Shown here piece by piece: positions 34,646 to 47,146 of a DNA stretch of 64,000 nucleotides. The stretch lies in contig JAKZAN010000096.1 in NCBI GenBank assembly GCA_023053545.1, positions 1 to 64,000 on the forward strand, written 5' to 3'. Made by a program: the position numbers and the translations under genes. This stretch comes from Lepidurus packardi (lineage: Eukaryota > Arthropoda > Branchiopoda > Notostraca > Triopsidae). Under the pieces are notes generated by a model. That model was not told where the DNA came from and searched no databases. It was given only the letters and a program-made list of their open reading frames with translations. Every line of letters starts with the position of its first letter. Within the stretch, counting starts at the first letter, position 1.

Positions 34646-37600
34646 AGTCTGTAAGGATTTAATTAAGTCCGTAATGAATTAATTCAGTCCGAAATCGATT
34701 AATTAAGTCCGTAATGAATTAATTCAGTCCCTATGAAATTAATTCAGTCCGTAAGGAATTAATTAAGGAATTAATTCAGTCCGTAAGGAATTATTTCAGT
34801 CCGTAATTAATTAATTCATTCCTTACGGAATTAATTAATTCCATAAGGAATTAATTCAGTCTGTAAGGATTTAATTAAGTCCGTAATGAATTAATTCAGT
34901 CCGTAAGGAATTAATTCAGTCCGTAAGGAATTAATTCAGTCCGTAAGGAATTATTTCAGTCCGTAATTAATTAATTCATTCCTTACGGAATTAATTAAGT
35001 CCATAAGGAATTAATTCAGTCTGTAAGGATTTAATTAAGTCCGTAATGAATTAATTCAGTCCGAAATCGATTAATTAAGTCCGTAATGAATTAATTCAGT
35101 CCGTATGAAATTAATTCAGTCCGTAAGGAATTAATTAAGGAATTAATTCAGTCCGTAAGGAATTATTTCAGTCCGTAATTAATTAATTCATTCCTTACGG
35201 AATTAAATAAGTCCATAAGGAATTAATTCAGTCTGTAAGGATTTAATTAAGTCCGTAATGAATTAATTCAGTCCGTAAGGAATTAATTCAGTCCGTAAGG
35301 AATTAATTCAATCCGTAAGGATTTAATTCAGTCCGTAAGGAATTAATTCAGTTCGTAAGGTATTAATTTAGTCCGTAAGGAATTAATTCAGTCCGTAAGG
35401 AATTAATTTATTCCGTAAGGAATTAATTCAGTCCGTAAGGAATAAGTTCAGTCCGTAAGGAATTAATTCAGTAAGAATTCAGTAAGAATTCAGTAGGAAT
35501 TAATTCAGTCTGTAAGGATTTAATTAAGTCCGTAATGAATTAATTCAGTCCGAAATCGATTAATTCAGTCCGTAAGGAATTAATGAAGGAACTAATTCAG
35601 TCCGTAAGGAATTAAATCAGTCCGTAAGGAATAAGTTCAGTACGTAGGGAATTAATTCAGTCCGTAATCGATTAATTAAGTCCGAAATGAATTAATTCAG
35701 TCCGTATGAAATTAATTCAGTCCGTAAGGAATTAATTCAGTCCGTAAGGAATTAATTCAGTCCGTAAGGAATTAATTCAGTCCGTAAGGAATTAATTAAA
35801 TCCGTAATGAATTAATTCAGTCCGTATGAAATTAATTCAGTCCGTAAGGAATTCATTCAGTCCGTAAGGATTTAATTCAGTCCGTAAGGAATTAATCCAG
35901 TCCGTAAGGAATAAGTTCAGTACGTAGGGAATTAATTCAGTCCGTAATCGATTAATTAAGTCCGAAATGAATTAATTCAGTCCGTATGAAATTAATTCAG
36001 TCCGTAAGGAATTTCTTCAGTCCGTAATGAATTAATTCATTCCGTAAGGAATTAATAAAATCCGTACGGAGCTAATTCAGTCCGTAAGGAATTAATTCAG
36101 TCCGTAAGGAATTAATTCAGTCCGTAAGGAATTAATTCAGTCCGTAAGGAATTAATTCAGTCCGTAAGGAATTAATTCAGTCCGTACGAAATTAATTCAG
36201 TCCGTAAGGAATTAATTTAGTAAGAATTCAGTAAGAATTCAGTAGGAATTAATTCAGTCTGTAAGGATTTAATTAAGTCCGTAATGAATTAATTCAGTCC
36301 GAAATCGATTAATTAAGTCCGTAATGAATTAATTCAGTCCGTATGAAATTAATATAGTCCGTAAGGAATTAATGAAGGAACTAATTCAGTCCATAAGGAA
36401 TTAATTCAGTCTGTAAGGATTTAATTAAGTCCGTAATGAATTAATTCAGTCCGTAAGGAATTAATTCAGTCCGTAAGGAATTAATTCAGTCCGTAAGGAA
36501 TTATTTCAGTCCGTAATTAATTAATTCATTCCTTACGGAATTAATTAAGTCCATAAGGAATTAATTCAGTCTGTAAGGATTTAATTAAGTCCGTAATGAA
36601 TTAATTCAGTCCGAAATCGATTAATTAAGTCCGTAATGAATTAATTCAGTCCGTATGAAATTAATTCAGTCCGTAAGGAATTAATTAAGGAATTAATTCA
36701 GTCCGTAAGGAATTATTTCAGTCCGTAATTAATTAATTCATTCCTTACGGAATTAATTAAGTCCATAAGGAATTAATTCAGTCTGTAAGGATTTAATTAA
36801 GTCCGTAATGAATTAATTCAGTCCGTAAGGAATTAATTCAGTCCGTAAGGAATTAATTCAATCCGTAAGGATTTAATTCAGTCCGTAAGGAATTAATTCA
36901 GTTCGTAAGGTATTAATTTAGTCCGTAAGGAATTAATTCAGTCCGTAAGGAATTAATTTATTCCGTAAGGAATTAATTCAGTCCGTAAGGAATAAGTTCA
37001 GTCAGTAAGGAATTAATTCAGTAAGAATTCAGGAAGAATTCAGTAGGAATTAATTCAGTCTGTAAGGATTTAATTAAGTCCGTAATGAATTAATTCAGTC
37101 CGAAATCGATTAATTAAGTCCGTAATGAATTAATTCAGTCCGTATGAAATTAATTCAGTCCGTAAGGAATTAATGAAGGAACTAATTCAGTCCGTAAGGA
37201 ATTAAATCAGTCCGTAAGGAATAAGTTCAGTACGTAGGGAATTAATTCAGTCCGTAATCGATTAATTAAGTCCGAAATGAATTAATTCAGTCCGTATGAA
37301 ATTAATTCAGTCCGTAAGGAATTAATTCAGTCCGTAAGGAATTAATTCAGTCCGTAAGGAATTAATTCAGTCCGTAAGGAATTAATTAAATCCGTAATGA
37401 ATTAATTCAGTCCGTATGAAATTAATTCAGTCCGTAAGGAATTCATTCAGTCCGTAAGGATTTAATTCAGTCCGTAAGGAATAAGTTCAGTACGTAGGGA
37501 ATTAATTCAGTCCGTAATCGATTAATTAAGTCCGAAATGAATTAATTCAGTCCGTATGAAATTAATTCAGTCCGTAAGGAATTTCTTCAGTCCGTAATGA

Positions 37601-38612
37601 ATTAATTCATTCCGTAAGGAATTAATAAAATCCGTACGGAATTAATTCAGTCCGTAAGGAATTAATTCAGTCCGTAAGGAATTAATTCAGTCCGTAAGGA
37701 ATTAATTCAGTCCGTAAGGAATTAATTCAGTCCGTACGAAATTAATTCAGTCCGTAAGGAATTAATTTAGTAAGAATTCAGTAAGAATTCAGTAGGAATT
37801 AATTCAGTCTGTAAGGATTTAATTAAGTCCGTAATGAATTAATTCAGTCCGAAATCGATTAATTAAGTCCGTAATGAATTAATTCAGTCCGTATGAAATT
37901 AATATAGTCCGTAAGGAATTAATGAAGGAACTAATTCAGTCCATAAGGAATTAATTCAGTCTGTAAGGATTTAATTAAGTCCGTAATGAATTAATTCAGT
38001 CCGTAAGGAATTAATTCAGTCCGTAAGGAATTAATTCAGTCCGTAAGGAATTATTTCAGTCCGTAATTAATTAATTCATTCCTTACGGAATTAATTAAGT
38101 CCATAAGGAATTAATTCAGTCTGTAAGGATTTAATTAAGTCCGTAATGAATTAATTCAGTCCGAAATCGATTAATTAAGTCCGTAATGAATTAATTCAGT
38201 CCGTATGAAATTAATTCAGTCCGTAAGGAATTAATTAAGGAATTAATTCAGTCCGTAAGGAATTATTTCAGTCCGTAATTAATTAATTCATTCCTTACGG
38301 AATTAATTAAGTCCATAAGGAATTAATTCAGTCTGTAAGGATTTAATTAAGTCCGTAATGAATTAATTCAGTCCGTAAGGAATTAATACAGTCCGTAAGG
38401 AATTAATTCAATCCGTAAGGATTTAATTCAGTCCGTAAGGAATTAATTCAGTTCGTAAGGTATTAATTCAGTCCGTAAGGAATTAATTCAGTCCGTAAGG
38501 AATTAATTTAGTCCGTAAGGAATTAATTCAGTCCGTAAGGAATAAGTTCAGTACGTAAGGAATTAATTCAGTCCGTAATAAATTAATTAAGTCCGTAATG
38601 AATTAATTCAGT
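34646..38612 (+). repeat. 1550-bp higher-order repeat, two and a half copies
   Basis: Inverted cores at 34981, 36531 and 38081 are exactly 1550 bp apart. The 37-bp markers at 35471, 36220, 37021 and 37770 alternate 749/801/749, summing to 1550. Local offsets run 1550, 1590, 1570, 1550, explained by two monomers missing near 35560, one missing near 37470 and one near 37700. Other landmarks: TTTATTCCGTAAGG (35401, 36951), GGAATTTCTTCAG (36011, 37581), AATATAGTCC (36351, 37901) and the palindromic core CCGTACGG (36062, 37632). Confidence 0.88.
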
Positions 38613-41466
38613 CCGTACGAAATTAATTCAGTCCGTAAGGAATTAATTCAGTAAGAATTCAGTAAGAATTCAGTAGGAATTAATTCAGTCTGTAAGGATT
38701 TAATTAAGTCCGTAATGAATTAATTCAGTCCGAAATCGATTAATTAAGTCCGTAATGAATTAATTCAGTCCGTATGAAATTAATTCAGTCCGTAAGGAAT
38801 TAATGAAGGAACTAATTCAGTCCGTAAGGAATTAAATCAGTCCGTAAGGAATAAGTTCAGTACGTAGGGAATTAATTCAGTCCGTAATCGATTAATTAAG
38901 TCCGAACTGAATTAATTCAGTCCGTATGAAATTAATTCAGTCCGTAAGGAATTAATTCAGTCCGTAAGGAATTAATTCAGTCCGTAAGGAATTAATTCAG
39001 TCCGTAAGGAATTAATTCAGTCCGTAAGGAATTATTTCAGTCCGTAAATAATTAATTCATTCCTTACGGAATTAATTAAGTCCATAAGGAATTAATTCAG
39101 TCTGTAAGGATTTAATTAAGTCCGTAATGAATTAATTCAGTCCGAAATCGATTAATTAAGTCCGTAATGAATTAATTCAGTCCGTATGAAATTAATTCAG
39201 TCCGTAAGGAATTAATTAAGGAATTAATTCAGTCCGTAAGGAATTATTTCAGTCCGTAATTAATTAATTCATTCCTTACGGAATTAATTAAGTCCATAAG
39301 GAATTAATTAAGTCCATATGGAATTAATTCAGTCTGTAAGGATTTAATTAAGTCCGTAATGAATTGATTCAGTCCGTAAGGAATTAATTCAGTCCGTAAG
39401 GAATTAATTCAATCCGTAAGGATTTAATTCAGTCCGTAAGGAATTAATTCAGTTCGTAAGGTAATAATTCAGTCCGTAAGGAATTAATTCAGTCCGTAAG
39501 GAATTAATTTAGTCCGTAAGGAATTAATTCAGTCCGTAAGGAATTAATTCAGTCCGTAAGGAATTAATTCAGTCCGTAAGGAATTAATTCAGTCCGTAAG
39601 GAATTAATTCAGTCCGTAAGGAATTATTTCAGTCCGTAATTAATTAATTCATTCCTTACGGAATTAATTAATTCCATAAGGAATTAATTCAGTCTGTAAG
39701 GATTTAATTAAGTCCGTAATGAATTAATTCAGTCCGTAAGGAATTAATTCAGTCCGTAAGGAATTAATTCAGTCCGTAAGGAATTATTTCAGTCCGTAAT
39801 TAATTAATTCATTCCTTACGGAATTAATTAAGTCCATAAGGAATTAATTCAGTCTGTAAGGATTTAATTAAGTCCGTAATGAATTAATTCAGTCCGAAAT
39901 CGATTAATTAAGTCCGTAATGAATTAATTCAGTCCGTATGAAATTAATTCAGTCCGTAAGGAATTAATTAAGGAATTAATTCAGTCCGTAAGGAATTATT
40001 TCAGTCCGTAATTAATTAATTCATTCCTTACGGAATTAATTAAGTCCATAAGGAATTAATTCAGTCTGTAAGGATTTAATTAAGTCCGTAATGAATTAAT
40101 TCAGTCCGTAAGGAATTAATTCAGTCCGTAAGGAATTAATTCAATCCGTAAGGATTTAATTCAGTCCGTAAGGAATTAATTCAGTTCGTAAGGTATTAAT
40201 TCAGTCCGTAAGGAATTAATTCAGTCCGTAAGGAATTAATTTAGTCCGTAAGGAATTAATTCAGTCCGTAAGGAATAAGTTCAGTACGTAAGGAATTAAT
40301 TCAGTCCGTAATAAATTAATTAAGTCCGTAATGAATTAATTCAGTCCGTACGAAATTAATTCAGTCCGTAAGGTATTAATTCAGTAAGAATTCAGTAAGA
40401 ATTCAGTAGGAATTAATTCAGTCTGTAAGGATTTAATTAAGTCCGTAATGAGTTAATTCAGTCCGAAATCGATTAATTAAGTCCGTAATGAATTAATTCA
40501 GTCCGTATGAAATTAATTCAGTCCGTAAGGAATTAATGAAGGAACTAATTCAGTCCGTAAGGAATTAAACCAGTCCGTAAGGAATAAGTTCAGTACGTAG
40601 GGAATTAATTCAGTCCGTAATCGATTAATTAAGTCCGAAATGAATTAATTCAGTCCGTATGAAATTAATTCAGTCCGTAAGGAATTAATTCAGTCCGTAA
40701 GGAATTAATTCAGTCCGTAAGGAATTAATTCAGTCCGTAAGGAATTAATTCAGTCCGTAAGGAATTATTTCAGTCCGTAATTAATTAATTCATTCCTTAC
40801 GGAATTAATTAAGTCCATAAGGAATTAATTCAGTCTGTAAGGATTTAATTAAGTCCGTAATGAATTAATTCAGTCCGAAATCGATTAATTAAGTCCGTAA
40901 TGAATTAATTCAGTCCGTATGAAATTAATTCAGTCCGTAAGGAATTAATTAAGGAATTAATTCACTCCGTAAGGAATTATTTCAGTCCGTAATTAATTAA
41001 TTCATTCCTTACGGAATTAATTAAGTCCATAAGGAATTAATTAAGTCCATAAGGAATTAATTCAGTCTGTAAGGATTTAATTAAGTCCGTAATGAATTAA
41101 TTCAGTCCGTAAGGAATTAATTCAGTCCGTAAGAAATTAATTCAATCCGTAAGGATTTAATTCAGTCCGTAAGGAATTAATTCAGTTCGTAAGGTATTAA
41201 TTCAGTCCGTAAGGAATTAATTCAGTCCGTAAGGAATTAATTTAGTCCGTAAGGAATTAATTCAGTCCGTAAGGAATTAATTCAGTCCGTAAGGAATTAA
41301 TTCAGTCCGTAAGGAATTAATTCAGTCCGTAAGGAATTAATTCAGTCCGTAAGGAATTATTTCAGTCCGTAATTAATTAATTCATTCCTTACGGAATTAA
41401 TTAATTCCATAAGGAATTAATTCAGTCTGTAAGGATTTAATTAAGTCCGTAATGAATTAATTCAGT
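38613..41466 (+). repeat. 2854-bp higher-order repeat, copy 1
   Basis: Bounded by GTACGAAATT units and containing 37-bp markers at 38651 and 40384, GAACTGAATT (38907), GTCCATATGG, AAACCAG (40567) and TTCACTCC (40961). All recur at +2854 (41505, 43238, 41761, 43421, 43815). Only three differences from copy 2 were noticed (T40374/A43228, G40452/A43306, A41134/G43988), suggesting about 99.9% identity by eye. Confidence 0.9.
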
Positions 41467-44320
41467 CCCTACGAAATTAATTCAGTCCGTAAGGAATTAA
41501 TTCAGTAAGAATTCAGTAAGAATTCAGTAGGAATTAATTCAGTCTGTAAGGATTTAATTAAGTCCGTAATGAATTAATTCAGTCCGAAATCGATTAATTA
41601 AGTCCGTAATGAATTAATTCAGTCCGTATGAAATTAATTCAGTCCGTAAGGAATTAATGAAGGAACTAATTCAGTCCGTAAGGAATTAAATCAGTCCGTA
41701 AGGAATAAGTTCAGTACGTAGGGAATTAATTCAGTCCGTAATCGATTAATTAAGTCCGAACTGAATTAATTCAGTCCGTATGAAATTAATTCAGTCCGTA
41801 AGGAATTAATTCAGTCCGTAAGGAATTAATTCAGTCCGTAAGGAATTAATTCAGTCCGTAAGGAATTAATTCAGTCCGTAAGGAATTATTTCAGTCCGTA
41901 AATAATTAATTCATTCCTTACGGAATTAATTAAGTCCATAAGGAATTAATTCAGTCTGTAAGGATTTAATTAAGTCCGTAATGAATTAATTCAGTCCGAA
42001 ATCGATTAATTAAGTCCGTAATGAATTAATTCAGTCCGTATGAAATTAATTCAGTCCGTAAGGAATTAATTAAGGAATTAATTCAGTCCGTAAGGAATTA
42101 TTTCAGTCCGTAATTAATTAATTCATTCCTTACGGAATTAATTAAGTCCATAAGGAATTAATTAAGTCCATATGGAATTAATTCAGTCTGTAAGGATTTA
42201 ATTAAGTCCGTAATGAATTGATTCAGTCCGTAAGGAATTAATTCAGTCCGTAAGGAATTAATTCAATCCGTAAGGATTTAATTCAGTCCGTAAGGAATTA
42301 ATTCAGTTCGTAAGGTAATAATTCAGTCCGTAAGGAATTAATTCAGTCCGTAAGGAATTAATTTAGTCCGTAAGGAATTAATTCAGTCCGTAAGGAATTA
42401 ATTCAGTCCGTAAGGAATTAATTCAGTCCGTAAGGAATTAATTCAGTCCGTAAGGAATTAATTCAGTCCGTAAGGAATTATTTCAGTCCGTAATTAATTA
42501 ATTCATTCCTTACGGAATTAATTAATTCCATAAGGAATTAATTCAGTCTGTAAGGATTTAATTAAGTCCGTAATGAATTAATTCAGTCCGTAAGGAATTA
42601 ATTCAGTCCGTAAGGAATTAATTCAGTCCGTAAGGAATTATTTCAGTCCGTAATTAATTAATTCATTCCTTACGGAATTAATTAAGTCCATAAGGAATTA
42701 ATTCAGTCTGTAAGGATTTAATTAAGTCCGTAATGAATTAATTCAGTCCGAAATCGATTAATTAAGTCCGTAATGAATTAATTCAGTCCGTATGAAATTA
42801 ATTCAGTCCGTAAGGAATTAATTAAGGAATTAATTCAGTCCGTAAGGAATTATTTCAGTCCGTAATTAATTAATTCATTCCTTACGGAATTAATTAAGTC
42901 CATAAGGAATTAATTCAGTCTGTAAGGATTTAATTAAGTCCGTAATGAATTAATTCAGTCCGTAAGGAATTAATTCAGTCCGTAAGGAATTAATTCAATC
43001 CGTAAGGATTTAATTCAGTCCGTAAGGAATTAATTCAGTTCGTAAGGTATTAATTCAGTCCGTAAGGAATTAATTCAGTCCGTAAGGAATTAATTTAGTC
43101 CGTAAGGAATTAATTCAGTCCGTAAGGAATAAGTTCAGTACGTAAGGAATTAATTCAGTCCGTAATAAATTAATTAAGTCCGTAATGAATTAATTCAGTC
43201 CGTACGAAATTAATTCAGTCCGTAAGGAATTAATTCAGTAAGAATTCAGTAAGAATTCAGTAGGAATTAATTCAGTCTGTAAGGATTTAATTAAGTCCGT
43301 AATGAATTAATTCAGTCCGAAATCGATTAATTAAGTCCGTAATGAATTAATTCAGTCCGTATGAAATTAATTCAGTCCGTAAGGAATTAATGAAGGAACT
43401 AATTCAGTCCGTAAGGAATTAAACCAGTCCGTAAGGAATAAGTTCAGTACGTAGGGAATTAATTCAGTCCGTAATCGATTAATTAAGTCCGAAATGAATT
43501 AATTCAGTCCGTATGAAATTAATTCAGTCCGTAAGGAATTAATTCAGTCCGTAAGGAATTAATTCAGTCCGTAAGGAATTAATTCAGTCCGTAAGGAATT
43601 AATTCAGTCCGTAAGGAATTATTTCAGTCCGTAATTAATTAATTCATTCCTTACGGAATTAATTAAGTCCATAAGGAATTAATTCAGTCTGTAAGGATTT
43701 AATTAAGTCCGTAATGAATTAATTCAGTCCGAAATCGATTAATTAAGTCCGTAATGAATTAATTCAGTCCGTATGAAATTAATTCAGTCCGTAAGGAATT
43801 AATTAAGGAATTAATTCACTCCGTAAGGAATTATTTCAGTCCGTAATTAATTAATTCATTCCTTACGGAATTAATTAAGTCCATAAGGAATTAATTAAGT
43901 CCATAAGGAATTAATTCAGTCTGTAAGGATTTAATTAAGTCCGTAATGAATTAATTCAGTCCGTAAGGAATTAATTCAGTCCGTAAGGAATTAATTCAAT
44001 CCGTAAGGATTTAATTCAGTCCGTAAGGAATTAATTCAGTTCGTAAGGTATTAATTCAGTCCGTAAGGAATTAATTCAGTCCGTAAGGAATTAATTTAGT
44101 CCGTAAGGAATTAATTCAGTCCGTAAGGAATTAATTCAGTCCGTAAGGAATTAATTCAGTCCGTAAGGAATTAATTCAGTCCGTAAGGAATTAATTCAGT
44201 CCGTAAGGAATTATTTCAGTCCGTAATTAATTAATTCATTCCTTACGGAATTAATTAATTCCATAAGGAATTAATTCAGTCTGTAAGGATTTAATTAAGT
44301 CCGTAATGAATTAATTCAGT
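41467..44320 (+). repeat. 2854-bp higher-order repeat, copy 2
   Basis: It begins at a chimeric unit, GTCCCTACGAAATT (about 41465-41480), where GTCCGTAAGG would be expected from the left side and GTCCGTACGAAATT from the right. This is probably the exchange point. It is collinear with copy 1 to its end. Its right part (43238 onward) is the left part of the 3909-bp pair. Confidence 0.9.
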
Positions 44321-45487
44321 CCGTAAGGAATTAATTCAGTCCGTAAGGAATTAATTCAGTCCGTAAGGAATTATTTCAGTCCGTAATTAATTAATTCATT
44401 CCTTACGGAATTAATTAAGTCCATAAGGAATTAATTCAGTCTGTAAGGATTTAATTAAGTCCGTAATGAATTAATTCAGTCCGAAATCGATTAATTAAGT
44501 CCGTAATGAATTAATTCAGTCCGTATGAAATTAATTCAGTCCGTAAGGAATTAATTAAGGAATTAATTCAGTCCGTAAGGAATTATTTCAGTCCGTAATT
44601 AATTAATTCATTCCTTACGGAATTAATTAAGTCCATAAGGAATTAATTCAGTCTGTAAGGATTTAATTAAGTCCGTAATGAATTAATTCAGTCCGTAAGG
44701 AATTAATTCAGTCCGTAAGGAATTAATTTAGTCCGTAAGGAATTAATTCTATCCGTAAGGAATTAATTCAGTCCGTAAGGAATTAATTCAGTCCGTAAGG
44801 AATTAAATCAGTCCGTAAGGAATAAGTTCAGTACGTATTGAATTAATTCAGTCCGTAATCGATTAATTAAGTCCGAAATGAATTAATTCAGTCCGTATGA
44901 AATTAATTCAGTCCGTAAGGAATTAATTAAGGAATTAATTCTGTCCGTAAGGAATTAATTCAGTCCGTAAGGAATTAATTCAGTCCGTAAGGAATTAATT
45001 CAGTCCGTAAGGAATTAATTCAGTCCGTAAGGAATTAATTCAGTCCGTAAGGAATTAATTCAGTCCGTAAGGAATTATTTCAGTCCGTAATTAATTAATT
45101 CATTCCTTACGGAATTAATTAAGTCCATAAGGAATTAATTCAGTCTGTAAGGATTAAATTAAGTCCGTAATGAATTAATTCAGTCCGTAAGGAATTAATT
45201 CAGTCCGTAAGGAATTAATTCAGTCCGTAAGGAATTATTTCAGTCCGTAATTAATTAATTCATTCCTTACGGAATTAATTAAGTCCATAAGGAATTAATT
45301 CAGTCTGTAAGGATTTAATTAAGTCCGTAATGAATTAATTCAGTCCGTATGAAATTAATTCAGTCCGTAAGGAATTAATTCAGTCCGTAAGGAATTATTT
45401 CAGTCCGTAATTAATTAATTCATTCCTTACGGAATTAATTAATTCCATAAGGAATTAATTCAGTCTGTAAGGATTTAATTAAGTCCG
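44321..45487 (+). repeat. 3909-bp offset pair, copy 1 (distal part)
   Basis: Matches 48230-49420 first at +3909 and, after a 24-bp insertion at about 48320 in the other copy, at +3933 (GTACGTATTG: GTATTG at 44835 and 48768; GGATTAAATTAAG at 45151 and 49084). Rich in consensus runs and inverted modules (core at 45105). Confidence 0.86.
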
Positions 45488-46319
45488 TAAGGAATTAATT
45501 CAGTCCGTAAGGAATTAATTCAGTCCGTAAGGAATTAATTCAGTCCGTAAGGAATTATTTCAGTCCGTAATTAATTAATTCATTCCTTACGGAATTAATT
45601 AATTCCATAAGGAATTAATTCAGTCTGTAAGGATTTAATTAAGTCCGTAATGAATTAATTCAGTCCGTAAGGAATTAATTCAGTCCGTAAGGAATTAATT
45701 CAGTCCGTAAGGAATTATTTCAGTCCGTAATTAATTAATTCATTCCTTACGGAATTAATTAAGTCCATAAGGAATTAATTCAGTCTGTAAGGATTTAATT
45801 AAGTCCGTAATGAATTAATTCAGTCCGAAATCGATTAATTAAGTCCGTAATGAATTAATTCAGTCCGTATGAAATTAATTCAGTCCGTAAGGAATTAATT
45901 AAGGAATTAATTCAGTCCGTAAGGAATTATTTCAGTCCGTAATTAATTAATTCATTCCTTACGGAATTAATTAAGTCCATAAAGAATTAATTCAGTCTGT
46001 AAGGATTTAATTAAGTCCGTAATGAATTAATTCAGTCCGTAAGGAATTAATTCAGTCCGTAAGGAATTAATTCAATCCGTAAGGATTTAATTCAGTCCGT
46101 AAGGAATTAATTCAGTTCGTAAGGTATTAATTCAGTCCGTAAGGAATTAATTCAGTCCGTAAGGAATTAATTTAGTCCGTAAGGAATTAATTCAGTCCGT
46201 AAGGAATAAGTTCAGTACGTAAGGAATTAATTCAGTCCGTAATAAATTAATTAAGTCCGTAATGAATTAATTCAGTCCGTACGAAATTAATTCAGTCCGT
46301 AAGGAATTAATTCAGTCCG
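45488..46319 (+). repeat. 832-bp tandem unit, copy 1
   Basis: Contains an inverted core at 45585, an M212 module and the rare GTCCATAAAGAATT unit (45979), all repeated at +832 (46417, 46811). It follows a unit where GTAATG has been replaced by consensus (about 45485), the likely left join. Confidence 0.89.
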
Positions 46320-47146
46320 TAAGGAATTAATTCAGTCCGTAAGGAATTAATTCAGTCCGTAAGGAATTAATTCAGTCCGTAAGGAATTATTTCAGTCCGT
46401 AATTAATTAATTCATTCCTTACGGAATTAATTAATTCCATAAGGAATTAATTCAGTCTGTAAGGATTTAATTAAGTCCGTAATGAATTAATTCAGTCCGT
46501 AAGGAATTAATTCAGTCCGTAAGGAATTAATTCAGTCCGTAAGGAATTATTTCAGTCCGTAATTAATTAATTCATTCCTTACGGAATTAATTAAGTCCAT
46601 AAGGAATTAATTCAGTCTGTAAGGATTTAATTAAGTCCGTAATGAATTAATTCAGTCCGAAATCGATTAATTAAGTCCGTAATGAATTAATTCAGTCCGT
46701 ATGAAATTAATTCAGTCCGTAAGGAATTAATTAAGGAATTAATTCAGTCCGTAAGGAATTATTTCAGTCCGTAATTAATTAATTCATTCCTTACGGAATT
46801 AATTAAGTCCATAAAGAATTAATTCAGTCTGTAAGGATTTAATTAAGTCCGTAATGAATTAATTCAGTCCGTAAGGAATTAATTCAGTCCGTAAGGAATT
46901 AATTCAATCCGTAAGGATTTAATTCAGTCCGTAAGGAATTAATTCAGTTCGTAAGGTATTAATTCAGTCCGTAAGGAATTAATTCAGTCCGTAAGGAATT
47001 AATTTAGTCCGTAAGGAATTAATTCAGTCCGTAAGGAATAAGTTCAGTACGTAAGGAATTAATTCAGTCCGTAATAAATTAATTAAGTCCGTAATGAATT
47101 AATTCAGTCCGTACGAAATTAATTCAGTCCGTAAGGAATTAATTCA
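46320..47146 (+). repeat. 832-bp tandem unit, copy 2
   Basis: Second copy of 45488-46319, ending at the 37-bp marker (47147), where copy 1 instead runs into consensus monomers. Copy 2 is therefore joined to the original right neighbour. Part of this unit recurs at about 49.7-50.1 kb. Confidence 0.88.
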
